Source: Cyclobacterium sp. 1_MG-2023 (lineage in GTDB: Bacteria; Bacteroidota; Bacteroidia; Cytophagales; Cyclobacteriaceae). From it: DNA of 64,000 nt. The stretch spans positions 124,001 through 188,000 of the forward strand of contig NZ_JAUOPC010000010.1 in the NCBI RefSeq assembly GCF_030546805.1, written 5' to 3'. A program made the translations under genes and the position numbers. Positions within the stretch are counted from its first letter, which is position 1, and each line of letters starts with the position of its first letter. Positions 16,570-25,646 of this stretch are shown here, one piece after another. The notes below the pieces were generated by a model. The model searched no databases, was not told the origin of the DNA, and saw only the letters and a list, made by a program, of their open reading frames with translations.

Positions 16570-18570
16570 ATGAAACTGAAAATTGTTCAAGAAGATCCCT
16601 GGTTAGAGGATTACAAAGAAGAAATTTACCAAAGATGGGTGAGGTTTCAAAGAGCATATGATGAAATTAAAACTCCAAATAAAGGCTTAAAGGAATTTGC
16701 TTCGGGTCATGAGTACTTTGGGATCAATTTTGACAAGTCTAAGCAAGCATGGATTTATAGGGAATGGGCTCCGGAAGCCAAAGCTTTATTTTTAATTGGT
16801 GATTTTAACAATTGGAATAGAAATAGCCATCCCCTTAAAATGGATGAATGGGGTGTCTGGGAAATTGAATTGCCTTATGATACATACAAAGACAAACTTG
16901 TTCATGAAAGTTTGGTAAAAGTACATGTCATTTCAGATAAGGGAGGCTTAGACCGTATTCCTTCTTATATCAGAAGGGTGGTTCAAGATGAAACAAGTAA
17001 AGATTTTTCGGGCCAAATATGGTCACCGGATAAGCCTTTCGATTGGACGGATACGGATTTTATTCCTGTTTACAGCAAAGAAGGCTTGTTGATTTATGAG
17101 TGTCATGTAGGTATGGGGCTTGAAGAAGAAGCCGTTGGTACTTATGTGGATTTTGCGGATAAAATATTACCAAAAATCAAAGCCTTGGGATACAATGCCA
17201 TACAATTAATGGCAGTAATGGAACATCCCTATTACGGTTCTTTTGGCTATCATGTTTCTAGTTTTTTCTGTCCTTCTAGTAGATTTGGAACCCCTGAAGA
17301 TTTAAAGTACCTCGTCAATAAGGCCCATCAATTAGGGCTGGCGGTGATCATGGATGTAGTGCATTCTCATGCCGTACAAAATGTATCTGAAGGCTTGAAT
17401 GCTTTCGATGGATCGGACCACCAGTATTTTCATTCCGGTCCAAGAGGATACCATGAGGTATGGGACTCTAAATTGTTTGATTATGGAAAATGGGAAGTCA
17501 AACGATTTTTACTTTCTAACTTAAAATATTGGTTGGAGGAATTCCATTTTGATGGTTTTCGGTTCGATGGGGTTACTTCTATGCTTTATTTTCATCATGG
17601 GTTGACCACATTTGACCATTTTGAGAAGTATTTTTTGAAGGATGTAGATTGGGATGCTATTACTTATTTGCAATTGGCAAATAGCCTTATAAAGGAGGTG
17701 AAACCTTCAGCCATTTCCATTGCAGAAGATGTAAGTGGTATGCCTGGACTATGTAGGTTGCCTGCTGAAGGTGGCGTAGGATTTGATTATAGGCTAGCCA
17801 TGGGGGTACCTGATTTTTACATTAAAATGCTCAAAGAGAAGAAAGACGAAGAATGGGATATCCTTGAGTTTTGGAAAGAGCTAAGCGATCGTAGGTATAA
17901 AGAAAAAACAATTGCCTATGCAGAATCCCATGATCAAGCTCTGGTAGGGGATAAATCCATCGCTTTCTGGCTGATGGATAAGGAAATGTATTTTCATATG
18001 CAAGTGGAGGATGAGAATATTGTTATTGATAGGGGAATAGCTTTACATAAATTGCTAAGGCTTTTCACAATAGGCCTTGGAGGAGAGGGGTACCTAAATT
18101 TTATGGGCAATGAATTTGGCCATCCTGAATGGGTAGATTTTCCAAGAGAAGGGAACAATTGGAGCTATAAGTATGCGCGAAGACAGTGGAGCTTGGCAGA
18201 AGACAAGGACCTTAAATATCAATTTTTGCTTCACTGGGACAAATCCATGCTAGCCCTCATTAAGGAGCACAGGGTGCTGTGTGCACCTTTTGCCGATCAG
18301 GTGCACGCTGATCCGGCAAATAAGGTAATTGTTTTTCGGAGAGGTGACTTACTGTTTGCATTTTCTTTCAATCCATTGGTTTCCATTGCTGATTACAAAT
18401 TTAAAGCACCCGAAATGGGGCAATATAGGCTTGTGCTGAATTCGGATGACAAGCAGTATGGAGGTTTTGGCCGAATAGACAATAGACTGGCTTATTTTAC
18501 AGACCAAAAACAACAGTTAAGTATCTATATGACGAACAGAACTGCATTGGTTTTTGAAAAATTCGATTAA
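16570..18570 (+). CDS. glgB: 1,4-alpha-glucan branching enzyme, eukaryotic-type GH13
   Basis: The start is taken at the ATG at 16570; an in-frame TTG at 16558 would add four residues. The 666-residue enzyme has an N-terminal CBM48 (about 55-150, WAPEAKALFLIGDFNNW). The GH13 barrel carries DVVHSH (about 262-267), FRFDGVTSM with the nucleophile Asp about 333, AEDVSGMPG with the acid/base Glu about 386, and AESHDQA (about 451-457). The sequence pattern, including the YHVSSFFCPSSRFGTPEDLK stretch, is closer to the eukaryote-like branching-enzyme subfamily (GH13_8) than to E. coli GlgB. It introduces alpha-1,6 branches into glycogen. No other glycogen gene lies in the window. Confidence 0.92.
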   Translation: MKLKIVQEDPWLEDYKEEIYQRWVRFQRAYDEIKTPNKGLKEFASGHEYFGINFDKSKQAWIYREWAPEAKALFLIGDFNNWNRNSHPLKMDEWGVWEIELPYDTYKDKLVHESLVKVHVISDKGGLDRIPSYIRRVVQDETSKDFSGQIWSPDKPFDWTDTDFIPVYSKEGLLIYECHVGMGLEEEAVGTYVDFADKILPKIKALGYNAIQLMAVMEHPYYGSFGYHVSSFFCPSSRFGTPEDLKYLVNKAHQLGLAVIMDVVHSHAVQNVSEGLNAFDGSDHQYFHSGPRGYHEVWDSKLFDYGKWEVKRFLLSNLKYWLEEFHFDGFRFDGVTSMLYFHHGLTTFDHFEKYFLKDVDWDAITYLQLANSLIKEVKPSAISIAEDVSGMPGLCRLPAEGGVGFDYRLAMGVPDFYIKMLKEKKDEEWDILEFWKELSDRRYKEKTIAYAESHDQALVGDKSIAFWLMDKEMYFHMQVEDENIVIDRGIALHKLLRLFTIGLGGEGYLNFMGNEFGHPEWVDFPREGNNWSYKYARRQWSLAEDKDLKYQFLLHWDKSMLALIKEHRVLCAPFADQVHADPANKVIVFRRGDLLFAFSFNPLVSIADYKFKAPEMGQYRLVLNSDDKQYGGFGRIDNRLAYFTDQKQQLSIYMTNRTALVFEKFD

Positions 18571-18635
18571 GCTTTAATCCAATTAATATTTGGCAAGCAG
18601 TTATATTATGAGGAAATCAGTTAATAATTATTGGT

Positions 18636-18666
18636 CTTGCACCTTTTTTGATTAATATTACCTTTG
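18636..18666 (+). promoter_or_regulatory. Candidate Bacteroidota promoter for trkA-trkH
   Basis: A perfect -7 box TACCTTTG (18659-18666) lies 19 bases after CTTG (18636-18639), three of four matches to the -33 TTTG. This is the consensus geometry of the Bacteroidota housekeeping sigma factor. Transcription would begin near 18673, leaving a leader of about 12 bases before the trkA ATG. Confidence 0.5.
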
Positions 18667-18684
18667 AATATTTAATACGACGCT

Positions 18685-20031
18685 ATGGCAGTAAATATCG
18701 TGATCGCTGGTGCAGGAGATATGGGGTTTCACCTGGCAGAACAGCTTTATTACGAAAGTAAGAATATTATATTAATTGATTTGGACAAAGATGTTCTGGA
18801 CAATATTGGCTCCAGACTGGATGTATTGACCATAGAAGGAGATTCTGCTTCAATTGATGTTTTGAAAAAGGCAAACATTCACAATGCTGAGTTGATGTTG
18901 GCTGTTACTACCTCAGAGAAAACCAATATTTGTACGGCCGTCTTAGCCAAACAATTGGGGGCCAAAAAAGTAATTGCTAGGGTAAGAAATCATGATTATT
19001 TATACCCGGAGAATAAAGTGTATTTCGAAAATCTTGGGATAGACTCGATTATTTCTCCTTCTATGCTATGTAGCAAGGAGATATCGCGGTTGATGAAACG
19101 TTCAAGTTTTTCTGATGTGATTGAATTTGAAGATGGTAGGTTGAGTGTGGTAGGCATTACCTTGGACCGATATTCTCCATTGATCAATAGAAAACTATCT
19201 GATACACGCACCGACCCGATTTTTAAGGAAATTAGGATTATTGCCATTGTTCGTGACCAAAGAACCATTATCCCCAGAGGAGACATTTTTATAAGGAACA
19301 ATGACCATGTTTTTTTTATTTCTAACAACAAATCTGTAAATACAGTTAAAGACCTTGTCCACCATAAGGAAAAGGATATTCATGATGTAATGATCATTGG
19401 AGGAGATGACTTGGCCTACTCTACAGCCAGAGAATTGGAGGATGATTATGGAGTAACTCTGATTCATAATGAGAAAGAGCGATGTAAATGGTTGGCAGAA
19501 AGGCTGGATACTGCCCTGATTATCCATGGAGATTACAAAAACATCAATCTCTTGATTGAAGAAGGTCTGGAAACCATGGACGGATTTTTGGCTTTGACAG
19601 ACAGTTCAGAGACAAATATTATTACCAGTCTAAGCGCTAAAAATCACGGTGTATATAAAACCATAGCCCATGTAGATACCAGAGAATACATCCATATTTC
19701 ACACAGTATAGGTGTAGATTCTCTAATAAATAAAAAGTTGGTGGCGGCAAATCACGTAAGTAGGTACCTGAAAAAGGGGCAAGTAGAAGCTGTTTCAGGG
19801 ATCCAGGGAGTAGAGGCAGAGTTTGTGCAGTATGCTGTAACAAAAAACAATAAACTAACCAAGAAAAACTTGAAGGCGCTGCATTTTCCCAATACGGCTG
19901 TGGTGGCGGGTGTGATTAGAGGAGAAGAAGTTTTTATTCCTGATGGTCAATTTCAATTGCAGCTTCACGACAAAGCCATTGTTTTGGCACTACCGGAAGC
20001 CAAACCTGTACTGGAAAAATTATTTAACTAA
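18685..20031 (+). CDS. trkA: Trk potassium uptake system peripheral subunit TrkA
   Basis: The 448-residue protein has two tandem RCK units. The first opens with IVIAGAGDMGFHLAEQL (NAD-binding glycine motif, then LIDLD). The second begins near residue 230 with VMIIGGDDLAYSTAREL, in which the glycine motif is degraded. Each is followed by a TrkA_C-type segment (SPLINRKLSDTR..., KLTKKNLKALHF...). TrkA binds the cytoplasmic face of TrkH and gates potassium flux in response to nucleotides. The adjacent trkH begins 2 bp after the stop, so the two form an operon. A good promoter candidate lies just upstream. Confidence 0.93.
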   Translation: MAVNIVIAGAGDMGFHLAEQLYYESKNIILIDLDKDVLDNIGSRLDVLTIEGDSASIDVLKKANIHNAELMLAVTTSEKTNICTAVLAKQLGAKKVIARVRNHDYLYPENKVYFENLGIDSIISPSMLCSKEISRLMKRSSFSDVIEFEDGRLSVVGITLDRYSPLINRKLSDTRTDPIFKEIRIIAIVRDQRTIIPRGDIFIRNNDHVFFISNNKSVNTVKDLVHHKEKDIHDVMIIGGDDLAYSTARELEDDYGVTLIHNEKERCKWLAERLDTALIIHGDYKNINLLIEEGLETMDGFLALTDSSETNIITSLSAKNHGVYKTIAHVDTREYIHISHSIGVDSLINKKLVAANHVSRYLKKGQVEAVSGIQGVEAEFVQYAVTKNNKLTKKNLKALHFPNTAVVAGVIRGEEVFIPDGQFQLQLHDKAIVLALPEAKPVLEKLFN

Positions 20032-20033
20032 CC

Positions 20034-21485
20034 ATGATTCATTATAAGGCCATTTTAAAAGTCATGGGAGGGTTGATGATGCTCTTGGGGGTGCTGATGT
20101 TTCCAAGTGTTGCTTTCTCTTATTATTACCAAAGTGGGGATCAAATAACTCTAATTGGATCAGCTTTAATCTGCCTGACCATTGGCGGGACTTTCTTCTT
20201 TTCATTTGCCAAACAAGATCAAAACATTCGGAAAAGGGAAGGCTATATGATTGTCGCATTAAGCTGGATCATTATGTCTGTTTTTGGAATGATGCCCTAT
20301 CTTCTAAGCGGAAGCATACCCAATTATTCAGATGCCATATTTGAAACTGTCTCAGGATTTACTACTACCGGTGCCTCCATACTTACCGACATAGAACGTT
20401 TGCCTGAAGGTATACTCCTTTGGAGAAGCATGACCCAATGGATCGGAGGCTTAGGGATTATAGTGTTGACGGTCGCTATTTTCCCCTTATTAGGAATTGG
20501 GGGGATTGAGCTATTTGTGGCCGAATCACCGGGACCTACTTCCGACAAAGTACATCCAAGGATCAGGGAGACAGCCAAAAGGTTATGGTTAATTTACTTT
20601 GGCCTTACCCTTCTTCTGGTGGTAATTTATTATTTGGAAGGGATGTCTTTTTTTGATGCCATGAATCATTCTCTCACCACAATGTCCACTGGTGGGTTCT
20701 CCACGAAAAACAATAGCATGGCCTTTTTTGATAGTCCTGCCATTCAATATACGGCTGTGTTTTTTATGTTTTTAGCGGGTACCAATTTTACGTTAATCTA
20801 CTTTGCCTTCAAAGGGCATTTTAGAAGGGTATGGGCCAGTGATGAGTTTAGGGCATATTTTATAAGTGTCTGCATTTTGGTCATAGGGATTTTCAGTGCA
20901 GTATATTTTTTGGCCGATGATAGCTTTGAAAAATCTTTGCGGGATGTGCTTTTTCAAGTGGTTTCTTTGATAACCACCACGGGCTATGTTACGGCCGATT
21001 ATACAGGGTATACCAATGGTTTGACCATCATATTTTTTATGATGCTGTTTATGGGAGCTTGTGCCGGTTCCACTAGTGGTGGGATAAAATTTATCAGGCA
21101 CCTTACTTTTGTAAAAAACTCTACCCTTGAGTTCAAGCGTATCGTGCACCCCAGGGCAGTAGTGCCTTTAAAAATAAATGGAGAAAGAGTAACAGGTAAA
21201 GTCATTACGCATATAATGAATTTTCTCTTATTGTACCTGATGATCTTTGTTTTAGGTTCTATCGTGATGTCCATCGCTGGTTACGATTTGATTACTTCTT
21301 TTGGAGCGGTAGCCACTTCAATGGGAAATGTGGGGCCGGGCATTGGGCGGGTAGGTCCTATAGACAATTTTGCATTCTTTTCTCCATTTGCAAAATTGTT
21401 TCTTAGCTTTTTGATGTTGTTGGGAAGATTGGAACTCTTTACTATATTGGTATTATTCACTCCATATTTTTGGAGAGCCAACTAA
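20034..21485 (+). CDS. trkH: Trk potassium uptake channel TrkH
   Basis: The 483-residue integral membrane protein has about ten hydrophobic segments. The four K+ selectivity-filter loops of the SKT superfamily can be seen in order: TVSGFTTTGASIL, TTMSTGGFSTKN, LITTTGYVTADY and ATSMGNVGPGIG. The length matches the family. It forms the membrane channel of the potassium importer with TrkA encoded directly upstream. The start codon ATG at 20034 lies 2 bp after the trkA stop, suggesting coupled translation. Confidence 0.93.
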   Translation: MIHYKAILKVMGGLMMLLGVLMFPSVAFSYYYQSGDQITLIGSALICLTIGGTFFFSFAKQDQNIRKREGYMIVALSWIIMSVFGMMPYLLSGSIPNYSDAIFETVSGFTTTGASILTDIERLPEGILLWRSMTQWIGGLGIIVLTVAIFPLLGIGGIELFVAESPGPTSDKVHPRIRETAKRLWLIYFGLTLLLVVIYYLEGMSFFDAMNHSLTTMSTGGFSTKNNSMAFFDSPAIQYTAVFFMFLAGTNFTLIYFAFKGHFRRVWASDEFRAYFISVCILVIGIFSAVYFLADDSFEKSLRDVLFQVVSLITTTGYVTADYTGYTNGLTIIFFMMLFMGACAGSTSGGIKFIRHLTFVKNSTLEFKRIVHPRAVVPLKINGERVTGKVITHIMNFLLLYLMIFVLGSIVMSIAGYDLITSFGAVATSMGNVGPGIGRVGPIDNFAFFSPFAKLFLSFLMLLGRLELFTILVLFTPYFWRAN

Positions 21486-21501
21486 CTAAACGAACGCAAC
21501 C

Positions 21502-22269
21502 ATGGAACCAGCAGTTATATCCGTTTTCACTTCAAAAGAATTGGGTTTCAAAGGAAATCCGGCCGCAGTTTTTCTTTGTGATAAAATGTTGAATACTGAA
21601 GAAATGCAGCAGAAAGCAACCGTTATTGGGCTTCCAGCTACTTCATTTGTGAATATTGATGAAGAAGGTAGATGCAATGTGAGGTGGTTTGCGCCGGATG
21701 CTGAAATTAATCTGTGTGGTCATGGGGCTGCTGCTGCAGGAATATTTCTTTCAGATCATTTAAACAAAAAGGATATCATGCTCTGTTACGATGGAGGGGA
21801 AATCATTGTCACGGTTGAAGAAGATATTTTCCATATGAGTCTTGAAGCCATTCCCATTATCAGGGAGCTTCCTGAGTGTCCGGAGTCGATTAGGGAAGGA
21901 TTGGATATACCGGTTTTAGGTATTTATGAAACAGCCAATAAACACCTGATCCTTACGGATTCAGCTAATGCTGTCAAACAAATGAACCCGGACTTTGACA
22001 GGTTAAGAGAATCTGAAATATTTGGTTATGCTGTTACTGCTCCAGGAGATAAGGTTGATTTCGTAAGCAGAACCCTAGTTCCCCATGTCAATCAGCTGGA
22101 AGATTACGCCACCGGATCTTCCCATGCTATGCTTGTGCCCTTTTGGGCTGAAAGACTAAAAAAGAATGAGCTGGTGGCGGATCAATTAAGCGAAAGAGGA
22201 GGGCGGTTTTATACCAAAATCAATGGTAAAGAAGTGACCTTGTCGGGACAGTTTGAAAGGTTGTCCTAG
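21502..22269 (+). CDS. PhzF-family isomerase-like protein
   Basis: The 255-residue protein has the PhzF fold landmarks: VFTSKELGFKGNPAAV near the N-terminus (GNPAAV motif), RWFAPDAEINLCGHGAAAAG (about 66-85) and DYATGSSHAMLVPFW (about 206-220), the family ATGS loop. PhzF-like proteins include epimerases and isomerases, most without a known substrate. There are no phenazine genes nearby, so a phenazine role is not supported. It follows trkH by 16 bp on the same strand and may be read with it. Confidence 0.85.
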   Translation: MEPAVISVFTSKELGFKGNPAAVFLCDKMLNTEEMQQKATVIGLPATSFVNIDEEGRCNVRWFAPDAEINLCGHGAAAAGIFLSDHLNKKDIMLCYDGGEIIVTVEEDIFHMSLEAIPIIRELPECPESIREGLDIPVLGIYETANKHLILTDSANAVKQMNPDFDRLRESEIFGYAVTAPGDKVDFVSRTLVPHVNQLEDYATGSSHAMLVPFWAERLKKNELVADQLSERGGRFYTKINGKEVTLSGQFERLS

Positions 22270-22570
22270 CACGCATAGTAGGCGACATATGGTGGATTGG
22301 ATTAATGATAGAATTAAAAGATGCTTTTGTTAATATAAGGTTTTTTAAAACAGATCTAAGCATGGTTGTTAAACCATCGGCTCCTTTATTCCATGACAGT
22401 CTGTCAAGACTTGTAAGTGGGGTTTCATTATTTCAATATTCCATATCAATATTTAAACGAATTCATTCATTATGATTTTTTCAGTATAAATTTCTTCCCT
22501 TGGTATAATTATTGCTTTTTTATTTTGCTAAGTTTTGGAATTTCTAATATTGACGAAATAAATATATACA
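22270..22570. other. Upstream region of the arginine operon
   Basis: A 301-bp stretch without a gene. It contains a perfect 13-bp palindrome TGACAGTCTGTCA (22394-22406). Nearer the gene is a weak promoter pair, TTTG (22524-22527) and TAATATTG (22545-22552), 17 bases apart and one mismatch from the -7 consensus. No riboswitch-like or attenuator fold was recognised. Either could serve arginine-dependent control, but this is speculative. Confidence 0.35.
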
Positions 22571-23395
22571 ATGGAATATCGCAAAATTCTCATTAAATAC
22601 GGTGGGAATGCAATGGTCAGTGAAGAGTTGAAACATGACATTGCTAATAAAATTAAAGTACTGCAAAGTCATGGCATTCAGGTAGTACTCGTTCACGGAG
22701 GAGGGCCATTTATTAATAAATCCTTGGCAGCTGCGGGAATAAAATCGGAATTTTTTGATGGGCACAGACACACAAGTTTAGCGGCCATGTTTTGCATAGA
22801 AAAGACCTTAAAAGGTGAAGTAAACAGTTCCCTTGTCAATTTATTAAACAAGCAAGGACTAAAAGCTGTAGGTCTTTCAGGAAAAGATGGGAAGTTAGCC
22901 ATTGCTCAGAAAAGGTGGCATATTCGAAAAGATGAGAGTGGAGAAGAGCTAAAAGTGGATCTAGGTCAGGTAGGAGATATAGTTAGGGTTAATCCATTGT
23001 TAATCGAATCCTTGTTGGACAATGCCTTTACCCCTGTAATCACTTGCATAGCCTCGGACGAAGAAGGAAATGATTACAATATAAATGGAGATGTTTTTGC
23101 GGGTAAAATTGCAGCTGCTATCCAAGCAGATGCTTATATAGTATTGACAGATGTGGATGGACTGTACAAGGAATATCCTAATCCGGACTCAATTATTAGG
23201 GAAATAGATACCACTACAATTCCTGAATTTTATGGCAAAGCCATATCCGGTGGTATGATTCCAAAGATTGAATCCTGCGTCAACGCCGTTAAATCAGGCG
23301 TTAAAAAAGCAGTAATTTTAAATGGTACCCGTCCTGAACAAATTTCAGATTATCTTATCAAACAAATTTCAAAAGGAACAACAATTAAACTTTAA
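22571..23395 (+). CDS. argB: Acetylglutamate kinase ArgB
   Basis: The 274-residue protein is a complete amino-acid-kinase-fold enzyme: LIKYGGNAM (P-loop-like glycine motif), VLVHGGGPFIN, GLSGKDGKL, ITCIASDEEGNDYNINGD and YIVLTDVDGLY, ending with GGMIPKIESCVNAV. It phosphorylates N-acetylglutamate (in some Bacteroidota N-succinylglutamate). The presence of argJ in the same operon favours the acetylated cycle here. It is the first gene of argB-argD-argC-argJ. ArgD starts 2 bp after its stop. Confidence 0.93.
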   Translation: MEYRKILIKYGGNAMVSEELKHDIANKIKVLQSHGIQVVLVHGGGPFINKSLAAAGIKSEFFDGHRHTSLAAMFCIEKTLKGEVNSSLVNLLNKQGLKAVGLSGKDGKLAIAQKRWHIRKDESGEELKVDLGQVGDIVRVNPLLIESLLDNAFTPVITCIASDEEGNDYNINGDVFAGKIAAAIQADAYIVLTDVDGLYKEYPNPDSIIREIDTTTIPEFYGKAISGGMIPKIESCVNAVKSGVKKAVILNGTRPEQISDYLIKQISKGTTIKL

Positions 23396-23397
23396 GC

Positions 23398-24603
23398 ATG
23401 CATATTTCGAACGAGTATTTGTACGAAGAAGACAAGAAAAATTATTTACCCACTTTTAAACGCTTCCCCTTGGCATTCATTAAAGGGAAAGGAAGTAGGC
23501 TTTGGGATGCTGACGGAAAAGAATACATTGATATGCTGGCCGGAATTGCTGTGAATAACTTAGGGCACTGTCACCCTAAAGTAGTTGAGGCTGTCCAAGA
23601 TCAGGCAGCTGAATTGATGCATATCTCCAATTTTTTTGTGAGCCCTCCTCAAGTCGCTGTCAGTAAATTACTGGTTGATTTGACCGGATTAAAACACGTA
23701 TTCCTTACCAATAGTGGAGCGGAATCGGTTGAAGGAGCAATTAAAATTGCTAGAAAATATGCCAGCAAGCACAATAAAGGGGGAGAAATAATTTCCATGA
23801 AAAATTCTTTTCATGGACGTACACTTGCTACCATAGCTACAGGTCAGGAGAAATACCAGCAGGGTTTTGCTCCAATACCGGCAGGTTTTTCTCAAGTTGC
23901 ATTCAATGATGTAAATGCATTGAAAGCAGCCATAAACGAAAAAACTGCTGCAGTAATTTTAGAACCTATTCAAGGAGAGGGAGGAATAATTCCTGCAGAG
24001 AAAGAATATTTGCAGCAGGTGCGTGAGTTATGTGATGAACAGAATGTATTGTTGATTTTTGATGAAATCCAGTGTGGTGTAGGGCGAACAGGTAAACTTT
24101 TCGCAAAAGAGCATTTTGGTATTCAGCCGGATATCATGACCCTGGCCAAAGGCCTAGGTGGCGGAGTGCCTATTGGTGCATTTCTTTGTAATGAAAAAGT
24201 GGGAAATGCAATAGATTTTGGAGACCATGGAACCACCTTTGGAGGAAATCCTTTGGCCTCGGCAGCTGCATTGGCCACATTAAAAGCCGTACTCGAAGAA
24301 GGTTTGGTTGAAAGGTCCTTTGAAAAAGGGAATTGGATAATGAATACGATAGAATCTTGGAAAGCCAAGCACCCTATGATCAAAGAAGTGAGGGGCATGG
24401 GACTGATGATTGGTATCGTTTTAGATCGCCCGGCAGCCCCTATAGTAAAAGCACTTTTGGATGATGGAATTATAGTGAACGGAACTGCTGAATCAGTGAT
24501 TCGACTTGTTCCTCCTCTAAATATTCCGGATGAAGATGTAAATACAGTTTTGGAAAAATTGGATAGATTAATTGGATCAATTGAACAAAATGAGAAAAAG
24601 TAA
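23398..24603 (+). CDS. argD: Acetylornithine aminotransferase ArgD
   Basis: The 401-residue class-III PLP aminotransferase has the TNSGAESVEGAIKIARK phosphate-binding stretch, FHGRTLATIA, ILEPIQGEGG, LLIFDEIQCGVGRTG (cofactor-binding Asp) and MTLAKGLGGGVPIGA with the Schiff-base lysine at about K251. The length is standard. It converts N-acetylglutamate semialdehyde to N-acetylornithine. Its last 14 bases overlap the start of argC, indicating translational coupling. Confidence 0.93.
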   Translation: MHISNEYLYEEDKKNYLPTFKRFPLAFIKGKGSRLWDADGKEYIDMLAGIAVNNLGHCHPKVVEAVQDQAAELMHISNFFVSPPQVAVSKLLVDLTGLKHVFLTNSGAESVEGAIKIARKYASKHNKGGEIISMKNSFHGRTLATIATGQEKYQQGFAPIPAGFSQVAFNDVNALKAAINEKTAAVILEPIQGEGGIIPAEKEYLQQVRELCDEQNVLLIFDEIQCGVGRTGKLFAKEHFGIQPDIMTLAKGLGGGVPIGAFLCNEKVGNAIDFGDHGTTFGGNPLASAAALATLKAVLEEGLVERSFEKGNWIMNTIESWKAKHPMIKEVRGMGLMIGIVLDRPAAPIVKALLDDGIIVNGTAESVIRLVPPLNIPDEDVNTVLEKLDRLIGSIEQNEKK

Positions 24604-25633
24604 ATATAAAGTTAGCATAGTAGGGGCATCCGGATATACGGGCTCTGAATTGGCCAGGATTTTAATTCATCACCCTGAAGTGGATATCGTAAGTATAACT
24701 TCCGAAAGCCATAAAGGGAAACGCTTTTCAGATATGCATGGTCAATTTACGGGGATAATTGATTTTGAATTGATTGGAGCGGATGATGTAAATGTGGCTG
24801 AGGTAGATGTAGTATTTCTCGCCCTTCCGCATGGCGTATCCATGGAATTTGTAAAACGTTGGATAGATGAAGGGGTGAAAATTATCGATTTGTCCGGAGA
24901 TTTTAGATTGTCAAGCCCGGAAGTGTATGAAGATTGGTATAAAAAAGACCATACATTTCACAAAGGATTTGACAAAGCTGTTTATGGAATGCCTGAATTG
25001 CATTTTGAAGACATAAGTGAGGCTAGCTTAATAGCCAACCCTGGCTGTTATCCCACCGCTTCCGTTTTAAGCCTTGCACCCTTATTTGAAGCCGGCATTG
25101 GAAATACCGCGGGAGCGATAATTGATGCCAAATCAGGAATCACGGGCGCTGGGGTAAAAGCCAGTAATACCACCCATTTTTCCAATGTAAATGACAATTT
25201 TAAAGCCTATGGAATAGGGACACATAGGCACACCGTAGAAATTCAGGAACAGCTTTCGTTTTTACTGAAAAAATCAGTTATTTTACAGTTTACACCCCAT
25301 CTATTACCGGTAGATAGAGGTATTTTGGCTACTTCTTATATATGCATTGATACAGAGATGGACCAAGAAAAGTTGACCGATCTTTACAGGGATTTTTATA
25401 GGAATAAACCCTTTGTAAGGTTGAGAAATCAAGCGCCTTCGATAAAGGAAGTAAGGGGAAGTAACTATGCAGATGTATATCCATTTTGGGACCAAAGAAC
25501 CGGAAAAGCGATCGTGATAACTGCAATAGATAACTTGGTCAAAGGTGCTGCTGGTCAAGCTGTTCATAATATGAACATTATGTTGGGATTGAACGAATCC
25601 ATTGGTCTTCTACAGGTGCCAATGCAACCATAA
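24590..25633 (+). CDS. argC: N-acetyl-gamma-glutamyl-phosphate reductase ArgC
   Basis: The ATG at 24590 (MRKSKYKVSIVGASGYTG) gives 347 residues and is chosen over an upstream in-frame TTG at 24572. The NADP-binding SIVGASGYTGSEL motif and the catalytic cysteine in ANPGCYPTAS (about C153) are intact, as is HRHTVEIQEQL near the substrate site. It reduces N-acetylglutamyl phosphate to the semialdehyde. It overlaps argD by 14 bp, and argJ follows 13 bp after its stop. Confidence 0.93.
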   Translation: MRKSKYKVSIVGASGYTGSELARILIHHPEVDIVSITSESHKGKRFSDMHGQFTGIIDFELIGADDVNVAEVDVVFLALPHGVSMEFVKRWIDEGVKIIDLSGDFRLSSPEVYEDWYKKDHTFHKGFDKAVYGMPELHFEDISEASLIANPGCYPTASVLSLAPLFEAGIGNTAGAIIDAKSGITGAGVKASNTTHFSNVNDNFKAYGIGTHRHTVEIQEQLSFLLKKSVILQFTPHLLPVDRGILATSYICIDTEMDQEKLTDLYRDFYRNKPFVRLRNQAPSIKEVRGSNYADVYPFWDQRTGKAIVITAIDNLVKGAAGQAVHNMNIMLGLNESIGLLQVPMQP

Positions 25634-25646
25634 ATAAAAAAATCTA

